A DNA stretch of 64,000 nucleotides from Osmia lignaria lignaria (GCF_051020975.1 NC_135042.1:5169888-5233887); one strand, 5' to 3'; shown: positions 11,234 through 23,662, counted from the first letter of the stretch. Numbers and translations are program-made. The notes: generated from the letters alone by a model not told the origin.

Positions 11234-12590
11234 CGCCTCCTCTGCGCCCTCCTCCTCGGAGGTCGTGACGAACCAGGCAGGAGAACCGACGTGGTGGTTC
11301 TCAGTAGTAACGTGTACGCGAATCGCTGACCAGCACATCGGGAACAAGATCTTTTCTCGCTATCGATGAGCAACCTTGAAGGATTAATCCTTCGGTTCTG
11401 AAGAAGAGGCTTGCAGTCAGGTAAAAGAAAAAATTTAAAAAAAAAAAAACATAAAAAGAGAAGGAAAAAAACATACGAAGTGTGAAACTTCAAAGGACTC
11501 GTCGCGTCCTCTGTCCAGTTAATAACTGGATCGTAGTAAAATGGGGAGGGTGCAGGATTCGTGGACGTTTCACGCAGGATCTTCCCCCCCGGGTTCGTAA
11601 CGATCGATCTCGAACGGCGATCGTTTCGCTGGGAAATTGGCCTGGCATTCGCGTGAGATCCTCGCGTAGAGACGTCGTTTCACGCGGCATCCGGCAGCAG
11701 GGACACTCGTGAGAAATACAGTGGATGGATCGGGCAACCGGGCCGTGTGAAAGACTGCCGGCGACCGTGGAAACGACGAATGGCTCGTGAAATCGAAATG
11801 GAAACGGAGTGTAATGCGAACGAGATAAGCCTCCCTCCCTCTCGATCCTCCCTATCCTCGTTTCTCTTCATAACCGCGCTTATTTCTCCCGTGTTTCTTT
11901 TTCTACCCCTTGCGTTAGAGTGATCGCCTGTCCAGGCTGAATCCATCCTCGGCTCCGGCCTCGAGCCGTCGAACGATTAGCTGGTATAGCCGGTGGAAGA
12001 GATATACCGTGGCAACAGTTTATTTACGATCGATACTATATTCTTTCCTCCGACTATACCCGAGTGCGGCGACTATGCTGTTCCTGAACGATCTTAATAT
12101 CGTAGCTTTAAGCATGTCCTGCTGTGATCTTGGGAAGCGGTGTTAATTATTGATATTGAAAAATTGAATTTTTGGATTGAAAATATCGTTTCTCAGACCA
12201 CTGCGAAATGGAAGGATCGTGTTGATCGCTTTTCTAAAGGAAAAGCGACTAATTTTGACGATTCTGAGCTCGTTTCTTCATCGCGGAACCGGAAACGAGC
12301 TCTGAGCGCGGGGACTGGCGTCGCCTTTGAAAAGAAGCCCGAAAGTCTTTCAAATTTCGCAGCCTCCGTCGAATATGGAGCGAGTTAACGCGCCTTTATT
12401 AATTTTTTTTCTCGATCGTGTTCGATCGAAACGAGGGAATCGTTCAATGGAGAATCGTATTCGAGAGTCGCGAAACGACGAGAACTTGATTCTTGACAAG
12501 TCATTCGATCGTTTCATAAATCATTGTGGTACGCGAACTGTTGACAAACCGATTGTGAAAACAACGTCAACAGGTTGACCCACAAATAAA
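11234..12590 (+). other. Putative 3' UTR of the RERG-like gene with AATAAA
   Basis: The sequence after the stop codon at 11233 has no conserved coding frame. The first perfect AATAAA hexamer I see downstream on the + strand is at 12585-12590, so the transcript could end shortly after it. A longer UTR is possible, since a Pumilio-like tgtacata occurs at about 12.98 kb. An open frame at 12140-12388 looks moderately protein-like but shares no motif with anything I recognise. The 3' boundary is inference from the hexamer only. Confidence 0.3.
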
Positions 12591-13598
12591 TGATTATTTA
12601 TGTGATAATAGAGTAAACAGTTTTGATTTTTGCGTAATGTTTGTGAAGTTTGTTTCGTGAAACATAGCAGGGATTTATCAAACGATTCAATGGATATGGG
12701 ATCGAAAAATTTGATACAATTTTTAAAAATTACAATTTCTTTAATTAAGGAATCTGATTCGAAAACCTTTCAACTTGGAAATTTTCGATATTTTTCGATT
12801 CTGTATTTTGGTAAAAATCTCAGCCTCGTCTGAATTGCTTACTTTCGTCGTTTCCGGCTGCCAAGATCCCCAGATGAAAATTGACACGAGACGCGAGTTT
12901 CCGTTCTCGACATCGAAACTTCCGAGTTCCGTGTGGAAAATCGATTCGACGACCTTAATGTTCCTACTGAAAGTAGCCTAAGTGTACATAGCGCACGTAT
13001 TGCCGGTTAGAGCAAACGAAGAAGAATCGTAAAGTCGGTCGATATACAATATAGAAGTTAAGTAAACAGGAAGGAGGGAGGTTGCAGTCTTCGAGTGAAT
13101 TTATCGTCACATAAATCACCAATCGAACCGTTCAGTCGATAAACGTGTATTTATGCATCGAGGGCTGAGGTTGGAACACTATCAGAGCACAGATCAATAA
13201 TATATTCAATTTTTTCAAATTTTCAATCTCATTTAGACTGCTTGAATGATCATTGTCAGTAATTTACCAAATAATCAATTTTTTTCTAAATTCATCTTGT
13301 TCCAAATTTGGTCCACCCTTTGCCCATCGAGGTGTACATGAACCTTAAGTCCTGATCCACATTATAATCCACACGCGATCTACTTTAGCTTCGATCAAAT
13401 ACGATTCTGTTTAACCGAGATTATATCGTTGAATCAGATCACGTGCAATCTAAATTAAATGCAATAATATTTGATCAAATTTATAGAAAATCGCAAGTAG
13501 AGTGTGGATTAGGATTAGAAGGTATGAATTCAACCTCCTATCGTCGCGATTTTTCTTAACGCGACGAGACAATAACTGACCAGGTTGGAGCATTTTCT

Positions 13599-14121
13599 TT
13601 TTTTTTTGTAAAAAGATGATCGTTTCTTTGTTTTTCTTTTTTTTTTTTTTTACTACGGTTAAATGAACACGTCGAGTTTAAGTATCTTAAGCGTAAATCG
13701 TGTAATTTTCAGTGCCTTTCGTGTACGAGACGTTCATCTGAAAGCTCGCAGGCTCACCTTTTCTCCTCGCTCTTTCATCTGGTTCATCATTTTTCTTTAT
13801 TTTTTTTTTTTATTTTTGTACCCGTGATCGCTGGATAAGAGAAAGGATAAATATTTGCGCAACATCGACGACGATAAATTGAAAAAGTTCGTAAAAATTA
13901 TTCGCATGGTAAATATTGTTGTTCAGGGATGGAAAAGGTTTAGCTTGCGAGCCACGTGTTGACGAGGGATGAAAGTATATATGTGCTTCCAGAGCGTGCC
14001 TAAAAAAAAATACCGATACATTCCAGAACGATGTGCGAATATCGAGGAGAATCTAACGGGCGTGAATGTGTGCATTCTGATGGGTGTAATTCTGTTTTTT
14101 TTTTTTTTTTTTTTTTTTTTA
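13599..14121 (+). repeat. Cluster of long T tracts
   Basis: At least four uninterrupted or nearly uninterrupted thymine runs of about 10-28 bases occur within 520 bp, at roughly 13599-13608, 13639-13652, 13800-13811 and 14095-14120. The last one is the longest. These are simple-sequence tracts. A pyrimidine run near 14210 also precedes a cag at 14219-14223 that could be a splice acceptor, but I found no exon to go with it. Confidence 0.8.
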
Positions 14122-14639
14122 TCTCTCTGGTGGATTCTGGCCGATATCGATCGCTGTATTTTAAGTGCTAGTCACTTGTTATCGTACATTGAGAAAGAAT
14201 AAAATTCTTTTGTTAAATTTCAGACGATTTGATGATCCTGATATGATCCATTCTTCCATCGTCATTTCCCTATGCTGTCCAGAGAGTGTGCCTTCGTCCT
14301 TTTTATTTAAACCTGAAGACCTTTTTCTAATATAAAGTGCGATATCTGCTTCTTTAGAAGATACATGGTCTGCTAGCTGAAAGAAGATTCTTCACTACCG
14401 TAAGTAATAATTATTCTAAATTAAAGAAAATATAAAAAGTTTTCTTCTAAATGTGTTTAAAGAAACTTCTATAATTAGAAAACTGATTTTTAATTAATAA
14501 GATTTCAGAGTAGTAAATTAATTTCTGCTCTACTAGTTTTAATACTATATTTTATTTTGCTACTTGATATTAATGATATGTCAATGGTATTCAGAATTCT
14601 CTATCATTTCCTGTCCAATAATTAATCAATTAAATTCAG

Positions 14640-15180
14640 TTCTTATCAACTTGTTTGAAAAAGGAAATTTCTAATCAGACAAAATGAAACTTTAATTAAA
14701 AGATCAATTAAAAAGACGAAGCTATCAATAGTAATCTACAATTATCATTCGATCAGAAGCTCAGTCATCTAGTAATCAACTTGTTAAAAAGAAAAGAAAG
14801 GATCTATCCTATGCTGCAAAGTAGAACTAAAGCTACAGAAACAACCAAAAGGAAAGAATCCTTAAATCAACTTGAGGTTACCTTTGCAATCATGTGATCC
14901 AATTTGCACAATGTTAATAAAAGAAAGTCTACCCCATCCTGCAAAGTTGAACTCCAGTTAAAACAACAAAATGAAGCGAGGCTATCATTAGTAATTCTGC
15001 ATTATCATTGCAGTAGAAGATCAGTTATTCAATAATTAACCCATTAAGAAAAGAAAATCTATCCCGTTCAATAATAAAATAGAACTCCAATTAAACGAAA
15101 GAAAAAATTCTTAAATGAGGCTATCAATCGTAATGACTGTATCCTATTCGCATCATTATCGACGAAGCAGAACCGAGTCT
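14640..15180 (+). repeat. Degenerate tandem array, period about 125-130 bp, roughly four copies
   Basis: Two sets of anchors recur at this period. The gaggctatcaatagtaat-like anchor is at 14721, 14981 and 15119. The ctatcctatgctgcaaagta-like anchor is near 14802, 14927 and 15057, each followed by (t/a)gaact. A weakened middle copy of the first anchor (gaggttacctttgcaatcat) lies near 14875. The copies differ by many substitutions and small indels, so the array is old. It is AT-rich and non-coding. Confidence 0.7.
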
Positions 15181-17924
15181 CATTCTGCCATTTGAATATT
15201 GAAACGCTGAGTTGTTGAAAAGAAGTTAACTTGGTCCGGTCAAAATTCGAGACGATTCTGTCAAAAACAGAAGTGACCAGGCGCGTAGTAGGTAAAACAA
15301 TAATGAACTGACCGAATAACCAAAAATTCGGGCCAAGGTTTTCGGGTGCAACACGTGTTTGTCAGCCGGGGATACAAAAATAAAATACGATCATCTCTGC
15401 CGATGTATGCGTACAACGCGATAACTCGTCGCGGGCAATATCGTTTGTCAATTAAGCCCTGGAAAAAGGAGAATGGCCGAAGATGGGAGGGGGCGAAGAT
15501 GGGAACGCAGAAATAAGCGGGCCAACGTTTCGGCTTCCCCACTGGGTGAATCACGGATCGTTAATAAATTTCGGCGAAAAAAGAAACGCTCGCATCCGGC
15601 GTCTCGCGAATGGCGCAGGAAACGAGGAAAATATATCTGAAGCCTCGAAAGAATGTTAAAAATCATTTGAAAAATGATTCTTCATCCTCGAACGTTAAAT
15701 CTTCTTCCCTGTTTTCGTATTCCGATCAGAGAAGAACGGTGAGAAAAAAGGAAAATGATCAAGAACCATTAGAATCGAGGTCTACTTTCCTTTTCAAGCC
15801 AGTACACACGTTATCCCGCACTTTCATTCGCGCCAGAAACGCAAGACTCGCGTCTCGTCCCGATGGTGCTCGCGATTTTCCAAAGGGGACCACGTTCCAT
15901 CCGGGTCGACGTTGTCCGCCGACATCGTACAAGCGCTGAAAACGTGATCGGTTTAGGATTTCCAAGGGTGGTGGACTGGTTCCACTAGCGGTGCCGCTAG
16001 AAAATTCCCCTTTGGCTCCTTGGCTGCTCATATTACCGTGGCGTTTCGCATCCCGCTGCTCCAGCGAGACAAGACAAACGATCGGTCGCGGCCGATAAAA
16101 CGATTCCCGTGCTCGATTTATCGCCACGAAACGGTGCTCTCCACGCGGGACAATGTCGCCGTTCGAGCGTGCCCGGCGTTGACCAATTTGCGTATTTCAA
16201 TCGGGCGATATTGCAACTTTAGTGGTGCGTGTCACGTTACCGGATCACGAACCACCGTATCGATGACTACTTTTCCTTCTAACTCGCCCCGATATCATCG
16301 AGCAAGGATTTGCATTAATTGCCTTATCGCGGCTTGCCACGCCAGCCTCCTCGGATGAGTCTGTTTCCCGTCTACCTCGATAAGCACCCGGATGATGGAT
16401 GGATTTCCATGTCTTTTTATATTTTTTAAACTTCGAATAAACATTTCGGTTCGCAGCTATTTGATTTTATAAATGATCGAACGAAACCAGTCGTCTTTGA
16501 TCGTTGTTGCTGGTTAATTAATGGCAGTCTTGTTGCCGATTAGAAATTCAGACCGAGCCACGCGACGACCGACAATGGCCACCTGCCGATCACGATCCTA
16601 GAGGCCGCTTTCGACAAGGACGATAACGGCGGGCAACGTTGTGGAAAACGACGGGGAACGAGATAAAGATAGGCAACGGTTTAGCGTATAGGTGGAAAAG
16701 AGATAACGTCGGAGGATCGCGGCTATTTGCACGGCGAAAGCGAGCAAGCGGTTTCCACTTGGTGTTACCCGACTCGACGGTGAAAACGATTCCTAACCGA
16801 TATTCCGTGCCTTCCCTCCGCCTCGATCTGCCGGCTTCCTGGCTGGCTAAATCCGTTTCGCGTTCTGGAAACGCGGCTGTTCAAAAAATAAGAAACCAGA
16901 GAAAAAGATATCAAATTAATAATTTACGAGTAATATTAATTGAAGAGACCAAAGGTGTCTCGAGGCGCGAAACGGTTATTCCGTGCACCGGATGCACGCG
17001 TGTGCACCGGGTAGATGGAAAGACGGACGCGTTGCCGGTGGATGGTCGTGACTGCCAAGGTCGTAGGTCGGCTCGGTGCACCTTGCACCTTCAGGTTCGA
17101 AGCGAGGAACCAACCGCGGCGTGTCTGGCCTCGGGCGAGAGTTGAAATTTAATACATGCGCATAACTCTCGATACCCCTTCCTTGCCGGAGGGGGTTCGT
17201 CCACCTCCCTCTAACCCCCGCTGAAATCTACCTTACGGGAACCCCGCGTTGGTTATCCTTCCGAAGGGTTCCTAGGGGTCAACGCGAACTGGTACCTGAA
17301 CCAAGACGAAGAACGATCTGCCTGTTGGCGGTTCCACCTTGACTGACTACGCGATTACCATGGATTCTTCGTGAAGGGTTTAAGGGTTGCGAAGGTTCAT
17401 GGTGTTAGACGTCAGTTAATGGTGACATGGATTTTTTAATTAAATTACCTGGAACTGATGATCGATTTTGTTTAATTAGGATATTCCAAATTTGCTTAAT
17501 TATGATTTAGATTGAAATGCTTAGTAAAGATAAATATTGAAGATTGAAGATAACAGATTTGAGATAACAGTTTGGTACCTATCCTCGGGAGAGAATTTGG
17601 ACAGATTTCTGTGAAGGGAATATTTCTGATAAAATCTTGGTGTAAGTTTCCTAAGGTAGAACACGAGAACCCGAAGAGAACTGCTTGTGAAAGTACAAGG
17701 AACAATTTCATACGATTTTTTCCTAGATGGATGGTTGAAATGTTATTTTTCGTTACTCAACACCTTGATAAGTGGCTGCTTTCCGAAGCCCAGACCCTAC
17801 AATTTGGTAAAGTCGAGGGGAGATAGGGTGAAATTTCAAATGGCAAGAATCCATTTCGGGGGATATACCTTGGAGGAATAATTTCAAAGGGTTCTTATTT
17901 ATTTTTTGCGAATATATCAGATTG

Positions 17925-18065
17925 AACGAATTAAACCGAATCTAGTTTAATTGAATCGAGTCAATCAATAGTATCAATGGGAATTGAACCCAATCGAATT
18001 TGATCGATCTTCATTGATTCGAAGTGAACCTAATCGACCTACACTGAACCGCATTGAATGAAACG
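17925..18065 (+). repeat. Short-period degenerate repeat of gaac/aatcga words
   Basis: A run of related words of about 15-25 bases recurs here, including gaacccaatcgaattt, gaacctaatcgacct, gaaccgcattgaat and gaatcgagtcaatc. The period is irregular. It looks like a decayed minisatellite. Confidence 0.4.
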
Positions 18066-18802
18066 TATTATTAACAATCTTTAATTCTCACCTGTTGAGT
18101 TTCCACCTCGCCGAGCTATTTTTAACCCGCCCAGGGTAACTTTAAACCCCTCCAAGTGCACGGTGCTCGTCGTAAAAGGAAGAAGCCCGGTTTTAAAAAC
18201 TTCTCGACGACAGTCCGAGCGGAATTTCGGGCTCAGACGTATCATTAAAGTAAATGCTCGCTCGGTTTTAGTTACACGCCAAGAAGGAAGGCCCTTCCTT
18301 TCGCTCTGAGAATGTCCACGAACCCGATGAACAGCCATCGTGCACGGGGGATGAGAAACGACTCGGTCTTGCCGTAGATAAATCAAGCTGCCGGGTTAAC
18401 CGTAAACGTCAGCATCGGTGGCCTTCGAACCCGCTCGTTTTCAGCAGGTAATAGAGCTCGATGGAAACCTTCTTCAAGATTTGTTGAAACTAAACAGGAA
18501 TACGAGCATCCAGGAAGAGATAACTCGACGCTTTAAACAGGAAGTCCATGATTTGTCGCGGTATTAAACATGTTCCACATTATTGGTCAAAGTTTCAAAC
18601 GTCAGAGGATCTTACAATTTTACACAACTCTACGCTTAAATCGTATTTCTAAATAATTGAAATTTATAAGAATGATAAACAGTCCAAAGGCGTTGATGAC
18701 GTGTAAGAAGCATTAAAAGAATCAATGACATTCGAGTTCTCGTATCAAGTAAACGGAATCGCGATAAAGCGATTTCGAGGTCGTGTTTAATCATTAATTA
18801 GC

Positions 18803-19114
18803 TTGTGCAGGTGCGTCGTTGCAGCCGCATTCCAAAGCGATAAGAAAATCGCGATATTTACCGAAGGTATCGAACAAAGCTCGTCGTTGTCAAGTGACAA
18901 GACTGTCAGATTAGAATTGTTTGAAAACCGTGTCGTTAGCGGTTGCATCGTGCTTGATAAGCCCCCCCAAGTGTTAATATTTTGTCAGCCGTTGCTTGCG
19001 AAAGTAGATCGATTTATGAGCAGCAATGATATCATCCCTCGCGAAAAAATGGAAAGAATTTTGTTTGTCGCTAACGACGAGTCAACGATCGTTGAAATTG
19101 TAGGAATTTCGTGA
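18803..19114 (+). other. Protein-like open frame of unknown status
   Basis: This frame is open for about 103 codons to TGA at 19112. It has a balanced, globular-looking composition with alternating hydrophobic strands (VLIFCQPLLAKV, MERILFVANDE, STIVEIVGIS) and little of the Arg/Ser bias seen in the chance frames around it. The open stretch begins at ttgtgcag (18803-18810), which could be a splice acceptor. Further right, the same frame is interrupted by several stops before another open, Lys/Arg-rich part at 19322-19639. It could be an unrecognised exon, a decayed gene or chance. I recognise no family. Confidence 0.2.
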
Positions 19115-22100
19115 TCGTGTCACTGGAGAGGATTATTAATTGCTCTCGACAGAGAAAGTAAAGAAAATAATGAAGTTGCGTTTAGCCATAGAGGGATTCA
19201 TTTTTTTCAAAACTAATTCACGCAGTTGTTTTCGTCGATTAATCAAGAATTTCGAAACAAAAGAACATCGTTCGAAAACTAGTGAATCACCGAACAGCCG
19301 TCGATTTTTCTGGCGAACCCCTTGAAGAAGAACAACAGATGTCGACGAACCCAGTTGGCAGGCTTTCCCCATAAAAAAGCGTTAAATTTAGAAGATATAT
19401 CTTCCTCCAGACATAATTTCTCCGATTCGTTCGATGAGAAGCTGAGGAAGATAAAGAAAAAAGGAGGCGACAGAAAGAAAGGAAGAAATGAAAAAAAAAG
19501 GAAACGGAGAAAGTCGTTCGAAGACATCTCGAAGTTTGGTCCTTGGGACGATGGAAACTCATGGTGTATCCAAGTAAATTCGAGACAAATGCACGTGGTA
19601 CGTCGTTGGACGCTAATAAACGACGGTGAGATAACATAACATTAAATCAACGGTCGGAAGCGAGAGGCACGAATATTTCTAATTAACGAAGCATTACCGC
19701 GTTGGCGAGGGACGCCGTAATGAATGCGCCAAGTATTCCTGGCCATATGTCGCGATAAACGCGCTTTTAATCGTCCACCTGGAATTCCTTGTGATCCTGA
19801 ACGGAATAATTAATGCGATGCCGGTAACTGTAACGTTACGCTACAGTTGCCTGATTTTTCGTCGCCAATTATTCCCGGTTTCGCGACGATTCAATGACCT
19901 GGGTCATTTTCAACGAGTCTGCCTGCCAGGAACACCATTAGCAAGTTTCTGGAATTTTTTCTGGTTTGAAAAACGAGACAACTTTTATATTATAGAGAGA
20001 CATTTAAGTATAGTCGTTGGAAGAGATATTTCATTTCAGAAGGTTTATAGTCAGGTGCGACTAGACATTCTGACAAAACGTGGCATTTTCGACCGGATTT
20101 TAAACCTCCCCTAACTTCACCCTACAGAGGCACCCAATAGCACCCAACTGTGCATTAAACAACGAAGTCAGTTTGAAAATGATCCAAATGTCCCATACAT
20201 CCTGTGAATAAATAATACCATTAAAAATCGTTGGGTATAAATTAGCCCGGTACCCAACGACCGCCTTTGATACATATTTCATTCACAGGATACTCGTGAG
20301 AGATTTAAGTATAACGCCATTGGTGACAAGGAGCGGGAAACAGATATTTCCGGGGCCGATTTGTTCTTGGTTACGCGTAACCAAGGATCAATCTATTAAT
20401 CGTTCGTTGATCGCATCGGAAAGGATAGCGGTTTGAAAGCGCATCGCGTCGCTCGTCGTGATTCTCGGGGTCTCGAAATACGTATCCGGCCCCAGGGGCG
20501 GTCGAGCGACGTTTTACGATCGTAAACGGCGCGTAGGAGGCCGGGTGAGGAGCAAGCAGAAAATACTAGGGCGACGACGAGGAACGTCGAATACTTTTCT
20601 TCCTCCTTCTGCTGTTCTCTTTTCCACGTTCTGCCCGCGTCGTGAGACGACCGCACGCCGGTACGCGTATTCGTGATCGTAAAATTAGAAACACCGCGGC
20701 GCTCGGCGAGGCGCCAGTTTCTCGGTCGCTCCAATTCGCTCTTTGACATTTTCGATGATAACGATCGGAGCCTTTCTTTCGCTTTTCAAAATTCTAACCG
20801 TCTCCTGTCGTTCGGTTAATATTTCTGTACCGTCGAACAGCCGAAAGGTCTTAGGATTCGAATAACTATTATTTTTATAGAACGTTTCTTTATTTCAGAA
20901 TTCGTCTTTGATTTTTTATATTACAACCATAAAGAATTCAGTGAGCCGATCGAGTGCCACTTGAAATTTCGCCAAGTATTAATTAGCATGGATATAAACT
21001 CATAGAAATTTGCACGATAAATCTCTTATCGTCGAAGACAGTGGCCGACCTACCGGACGACGATGGTCGTCAGTGGCTCGGACGATATCTTAAGAACAGT
21101 AATTTTAGCCTCTGCTTTACGATAGTCTTTTGCCTTCTGCATCGTGGCGGCCGCTATTTATCGAGCCCCATTGTTCGGCGTAGAAAGTCCCGGCTGGTGG
21201 ATAATCACTTCTAATTATCACCGGTTCAGAAGCACGATCGCGATAATCGTATTTCCTGAAAATAAATCCGCACACATCGAAACCGGAGCGGTCGCGCTGG
21301 ATTTCACCCGGAAATATTTTCCTTGTCGTCGTGGATTTGCGATTTTCTTCCCAATCGAAACCGCCTGTGATCGTGTTTCCCTGGAACTTGTAAATGTCCT
21401 TATAATCGTAACACATACGTACAGGGTGCACCTTATTCGAAGGAAATCTATCGGTAAAGCGATTAGAAAACCGCAAGGTGCGTTCACAACGAGCATTACG
21501 TATACCGATGTGGGATCAAGTTTCTCTTGTTACGCTTGTTAACAATTAATTTTACCGTTGTCACCGGAGAACGCTCCCGGACAAGATAGTTCGAAACTTC
21601 GCTGACATAAAATGGCAGAATAATGTCGGCCAGTTGGTAACCCACGGTTAAAGAAAGAAGCCACGTTAAACGCCGGTCCCTAACGAAGCGATACGCTGCC
21701 TCCTGTGCGCAATAAATACGGTTGCACGACGCGACCAATAAACACAAGCCTAATTGCTGCATTCCCTGTTCCGACGAGGACGATTTGCATTTTCCTGTAA
21801 TTATAATTCTATCCTGTAGCTTCGACTACGTCGATTAGCGAGGTGTCACGTGGAATTTCCCGCTTTCGAGAATGATGATCGTTCCCGACTAGTCTGTCAA
21901 TGATCCTGAAACAAGTGTATCGGTTGTTGATTTACAATGTTTCGAAACCTTGTCGGACGACTTCATAAATTCACCGTGTTACGCGTAGGAACTTAATTAG
22001 ACGTTTTTTTCTTTCTTTCACCTGCTGTTTTATGGTTAGTTTAGATATTAACCTGGCGTCTGTTCGTTGCTGGTGATTGCGTACGTCTAATAGGATCGTT

Positions 22101-22301
22101 AGAAGTGAATGTTGCTGTTTAGAATATCTTTTGCTCGGCAAGATCTTTCCACGTGTTAAATACTGTGATTAGGTTCCTTTTAGATTTTCCCCAATAGTGG
22201 CAGTGGAACATTGTAGCGTTTAGGTTATGTGACTGATACCTGTCAAAATATTTTTCGTGAATCATACAACTTTATTTAACGATTGTAAATTTATTTATGC
22301 A

Positions 22302-23064
22302 ATGGAGTTAAGAGATTGGTTCGATTTTGTGTTCTGTACCACTCACAAATCATTTGGTAAGTCGATTCAACAGATTATAATTTGTATACATAACCGTGCA
22401 AAATAGACGACGGTTCAAAAGACTTAAATATTAAATAATTTTAGACATGTGTTATTGCAAATACACTTTGTGTAATGTAAATAACAATCAGTAATATTAA
22501 GAAACATTGTAACGAATTAACACTTGTCAAAATTACCATATAGGTATGCTACATGTTACCCCCACTCCATTTTTTCTCATCGATGTATCCTAATTATCGA
22601 CAGAGTGGGCAGTCTCCCCTGGATCGTCCTAGTGGAAGGATGCATCGATATGACGTCGTGATCCGACTCGTGTATGTATGTATGTAATGTATAATTTAAT
22701 TTTCGCTTGTATCGTATATTTTCTCATTAACATTGCTTCCTTACTACTTTTTTTATAATATTATTGTACTATTTTGCTTTTATTTATATAATAATATCAA
22801 TTAAAGTCATTCTACATTGTCGATTGTTACATCGTATGATTGTTCAGTTGCGTTTCATATTAACATTTATCAATATATATTTTCGTGTTTGTCTATTAAA
22901 AAGTAATTGTTGTGACGTAATGTTTATTAAATTCAATTAACTTTTGTTGTTAAATGATTATTTTTGCATGCATTTCAGATACAATATTGGAAAGCAAGAT
23001 GGCGGAATGCGGAGATTTGGCGCGAAAATCGGCGCGCGCAGCACCAACTGTCCGCCATGTTTGA
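22302..23064 (+). other. Candidate two-exon small ORF (46 aa) in the 5' leader of the second gene
   Basis: An ATG at 22302 opens 18 codons (MELRDWFDFVFCTTHKSF) ending at an ideal gtaagtc donor at 22357. The first good downstream acceptor, tgcatttcag ending at 22978, continues the split codon in the same phase for 28 more codons to TGA at 23062-23064, giving 46 residues in total. The second part, which includes SKMAECGDLARKSARAA, overlaps the promoter-like motifs at 22995-23027. It may be an upstream ORF in a spliced 5' leader, a micropeptide or coincidence. I recognise no homologue. Confidence 0.2.
22673..22690 (+). repeat. GTAT microsatellite
   Basis: About four consecutive gtat units lie upstream of the promoter-like segment. 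This is simple-sequence repeat only. Confidence 0.8.
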
Positions 23065-23140
23065 TGTATCGAAGTATTTGATACATTCGATATTATTCGA
23101 TATTTTCGTAACAAGATGACGCAGTTTAGTCTGGTCAGTG
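22995..23140 (+). promoter_or_regulatory. Promoter-like segment: YY1-like, E2F palindrome, CGATA boxes, initiator
   Basis: Within 145 bp there are four kinds of core-promoter motif. A caagatggcgg word (22995-23005) has the YY1-type core found at many transcription and translation starts. A perfect palindromic E2F site, tttggcgcgaaa, is at 23016-23027, followed by a CpG-dense ggcgcgcgc. Two CGATA boxes are at 23088-23092 and 23098-23102, as in BEAF-type insect housekeeping promoters. A TCAGT initiator has its A at 23137. It is CG-rich against AT-rich flanks. It lies about 340 bp upstream of the ATG at 23481. Motif identities are established knowledge. Their use here is inference, and the first two motifs could also lie within a transcribed leader. 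Confidence 0.5.
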
Positions 23141-23480
23141 AACTGTGCGGAGTGTCGAATCACGGGGGAGGAAAATGTAAAGAATTAGTAATTTTTCAGC
23201 GTAGTTTTTCGTTTTTCGTGGTTAATTAACAATTTTATAACCGCGCGCAATGCGGTTAGTGGTATCAGTGTTAAAATAAGTTCGAGATTGCTTCAAATCA
23301 CGCGAAAATAAATTCAACGTGACTGTTCAAGGGCGTGGCCATTTTCTTTTCCGAACGATTTTCGAATCGGTTTTATTCCGAGTATAATTTTCGGTCGAAT
23401 TAATTATTATTTTCTCGTTTTTATCGTTCATATCGGTATTTGTGCTTCTGAAGATCACTACGTCGAAGGATACATGCTCC

Positions 23481-23499
23481 ATGAGCTTTCTGCATAAAC
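23481..23499 (+). CDS. First coding exon of an unrecognised gene
   Basis: An ATG at 23481 opens M S F L H K plus one base and ends at an ideal gtaagta donor at 23500. An earlier ATG at 23473 in another frame gives a 7-codon upstream ORF that stops inside this exon. The next exon at 23625 continues the same codon phase. A promoter-like segment lies about 340 bp upstream. Tiny first coding exons followed by very long introns are common in large insect genes, which would explain why no body of the protein is found nearby. I do not recognise the N-terminus. Confidence 0.4.
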
Positions 23500-23624
23500 G
23501 TAAGTACCCATATTACTAGTTACGATTATTATATAATTATGTAGATAATATTCTTATATAGTATATTCTTTTATTATTTATAAGTTGAAAACACTCTTGA
23601 TCATAGTATTTATTATAATTGTAG

Positions 23625-23662
23625 TGAAGGGACGTGAGACGGTTCCGGATATTCAACGACCG
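23625..23662 (+). CDS. Second coding exon of the unrecognised gene
   Basis: This 38-base exon follows an acceptor ending attgtag and stops at a gtgagtc donor at 23663. Its first two bases complete the split codon of the 23481 exon, and it then encodes K G R E T V P D I Q R P, ending in phase 0. The joined start therefore reads MSFLHKLKGRETVPDIQRP. Both splice sites are consensus and the two phases agree, which is the main support. There is no homology I can name. Confidence 0.4.

Larger units (their letters stand above)
12591..22301. other. Intergenic non-coding stretch
   Basis: No gene is supported between the RERG-like gene and the promoter-like region near 23 kb. The stretch holds a T-tract cluster (13.6-14.1 kb), a degenerate tandem array (14.64-15.18 kb), a short-period degenerate repeat (17.9-18.07 kb), GC-richer parts at about 15.5-17.2 kb and 20.3-20.75 kb, and a protein-like open frame at 18803-19114 (listed separately). 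Other open frames of 60-168 codons here have no recognised domain, lack splice context and often overlap on both strands. Confidence 0.5.

Noticed and set aside
13763..13795. Minus-strand ATG segment (MMNQMKERGEK) ending at gtgagc
   Set aside because: Eleven codons of purine-rich sequence next to T tracts. The donor match alone is not enough and no second exon was found.
16639..17145. 168-codon + strand open frame
   Set aside because: Located in a GC-richer patch, with an Arg-rich composition and no recognisable motif or splice context.
17972..17985. B-box-like word on the minus strand (ggttcaattcc)
   Set aside because: No A box upstream on that strand. The word belongs to the short-period degenerate repeat.
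21144..21542. 132-codon + strand open frame overlapped by two minus-strand frames
   Set aside because: Frames open on both strands at once with no family motif. I treat it as composition-driven.
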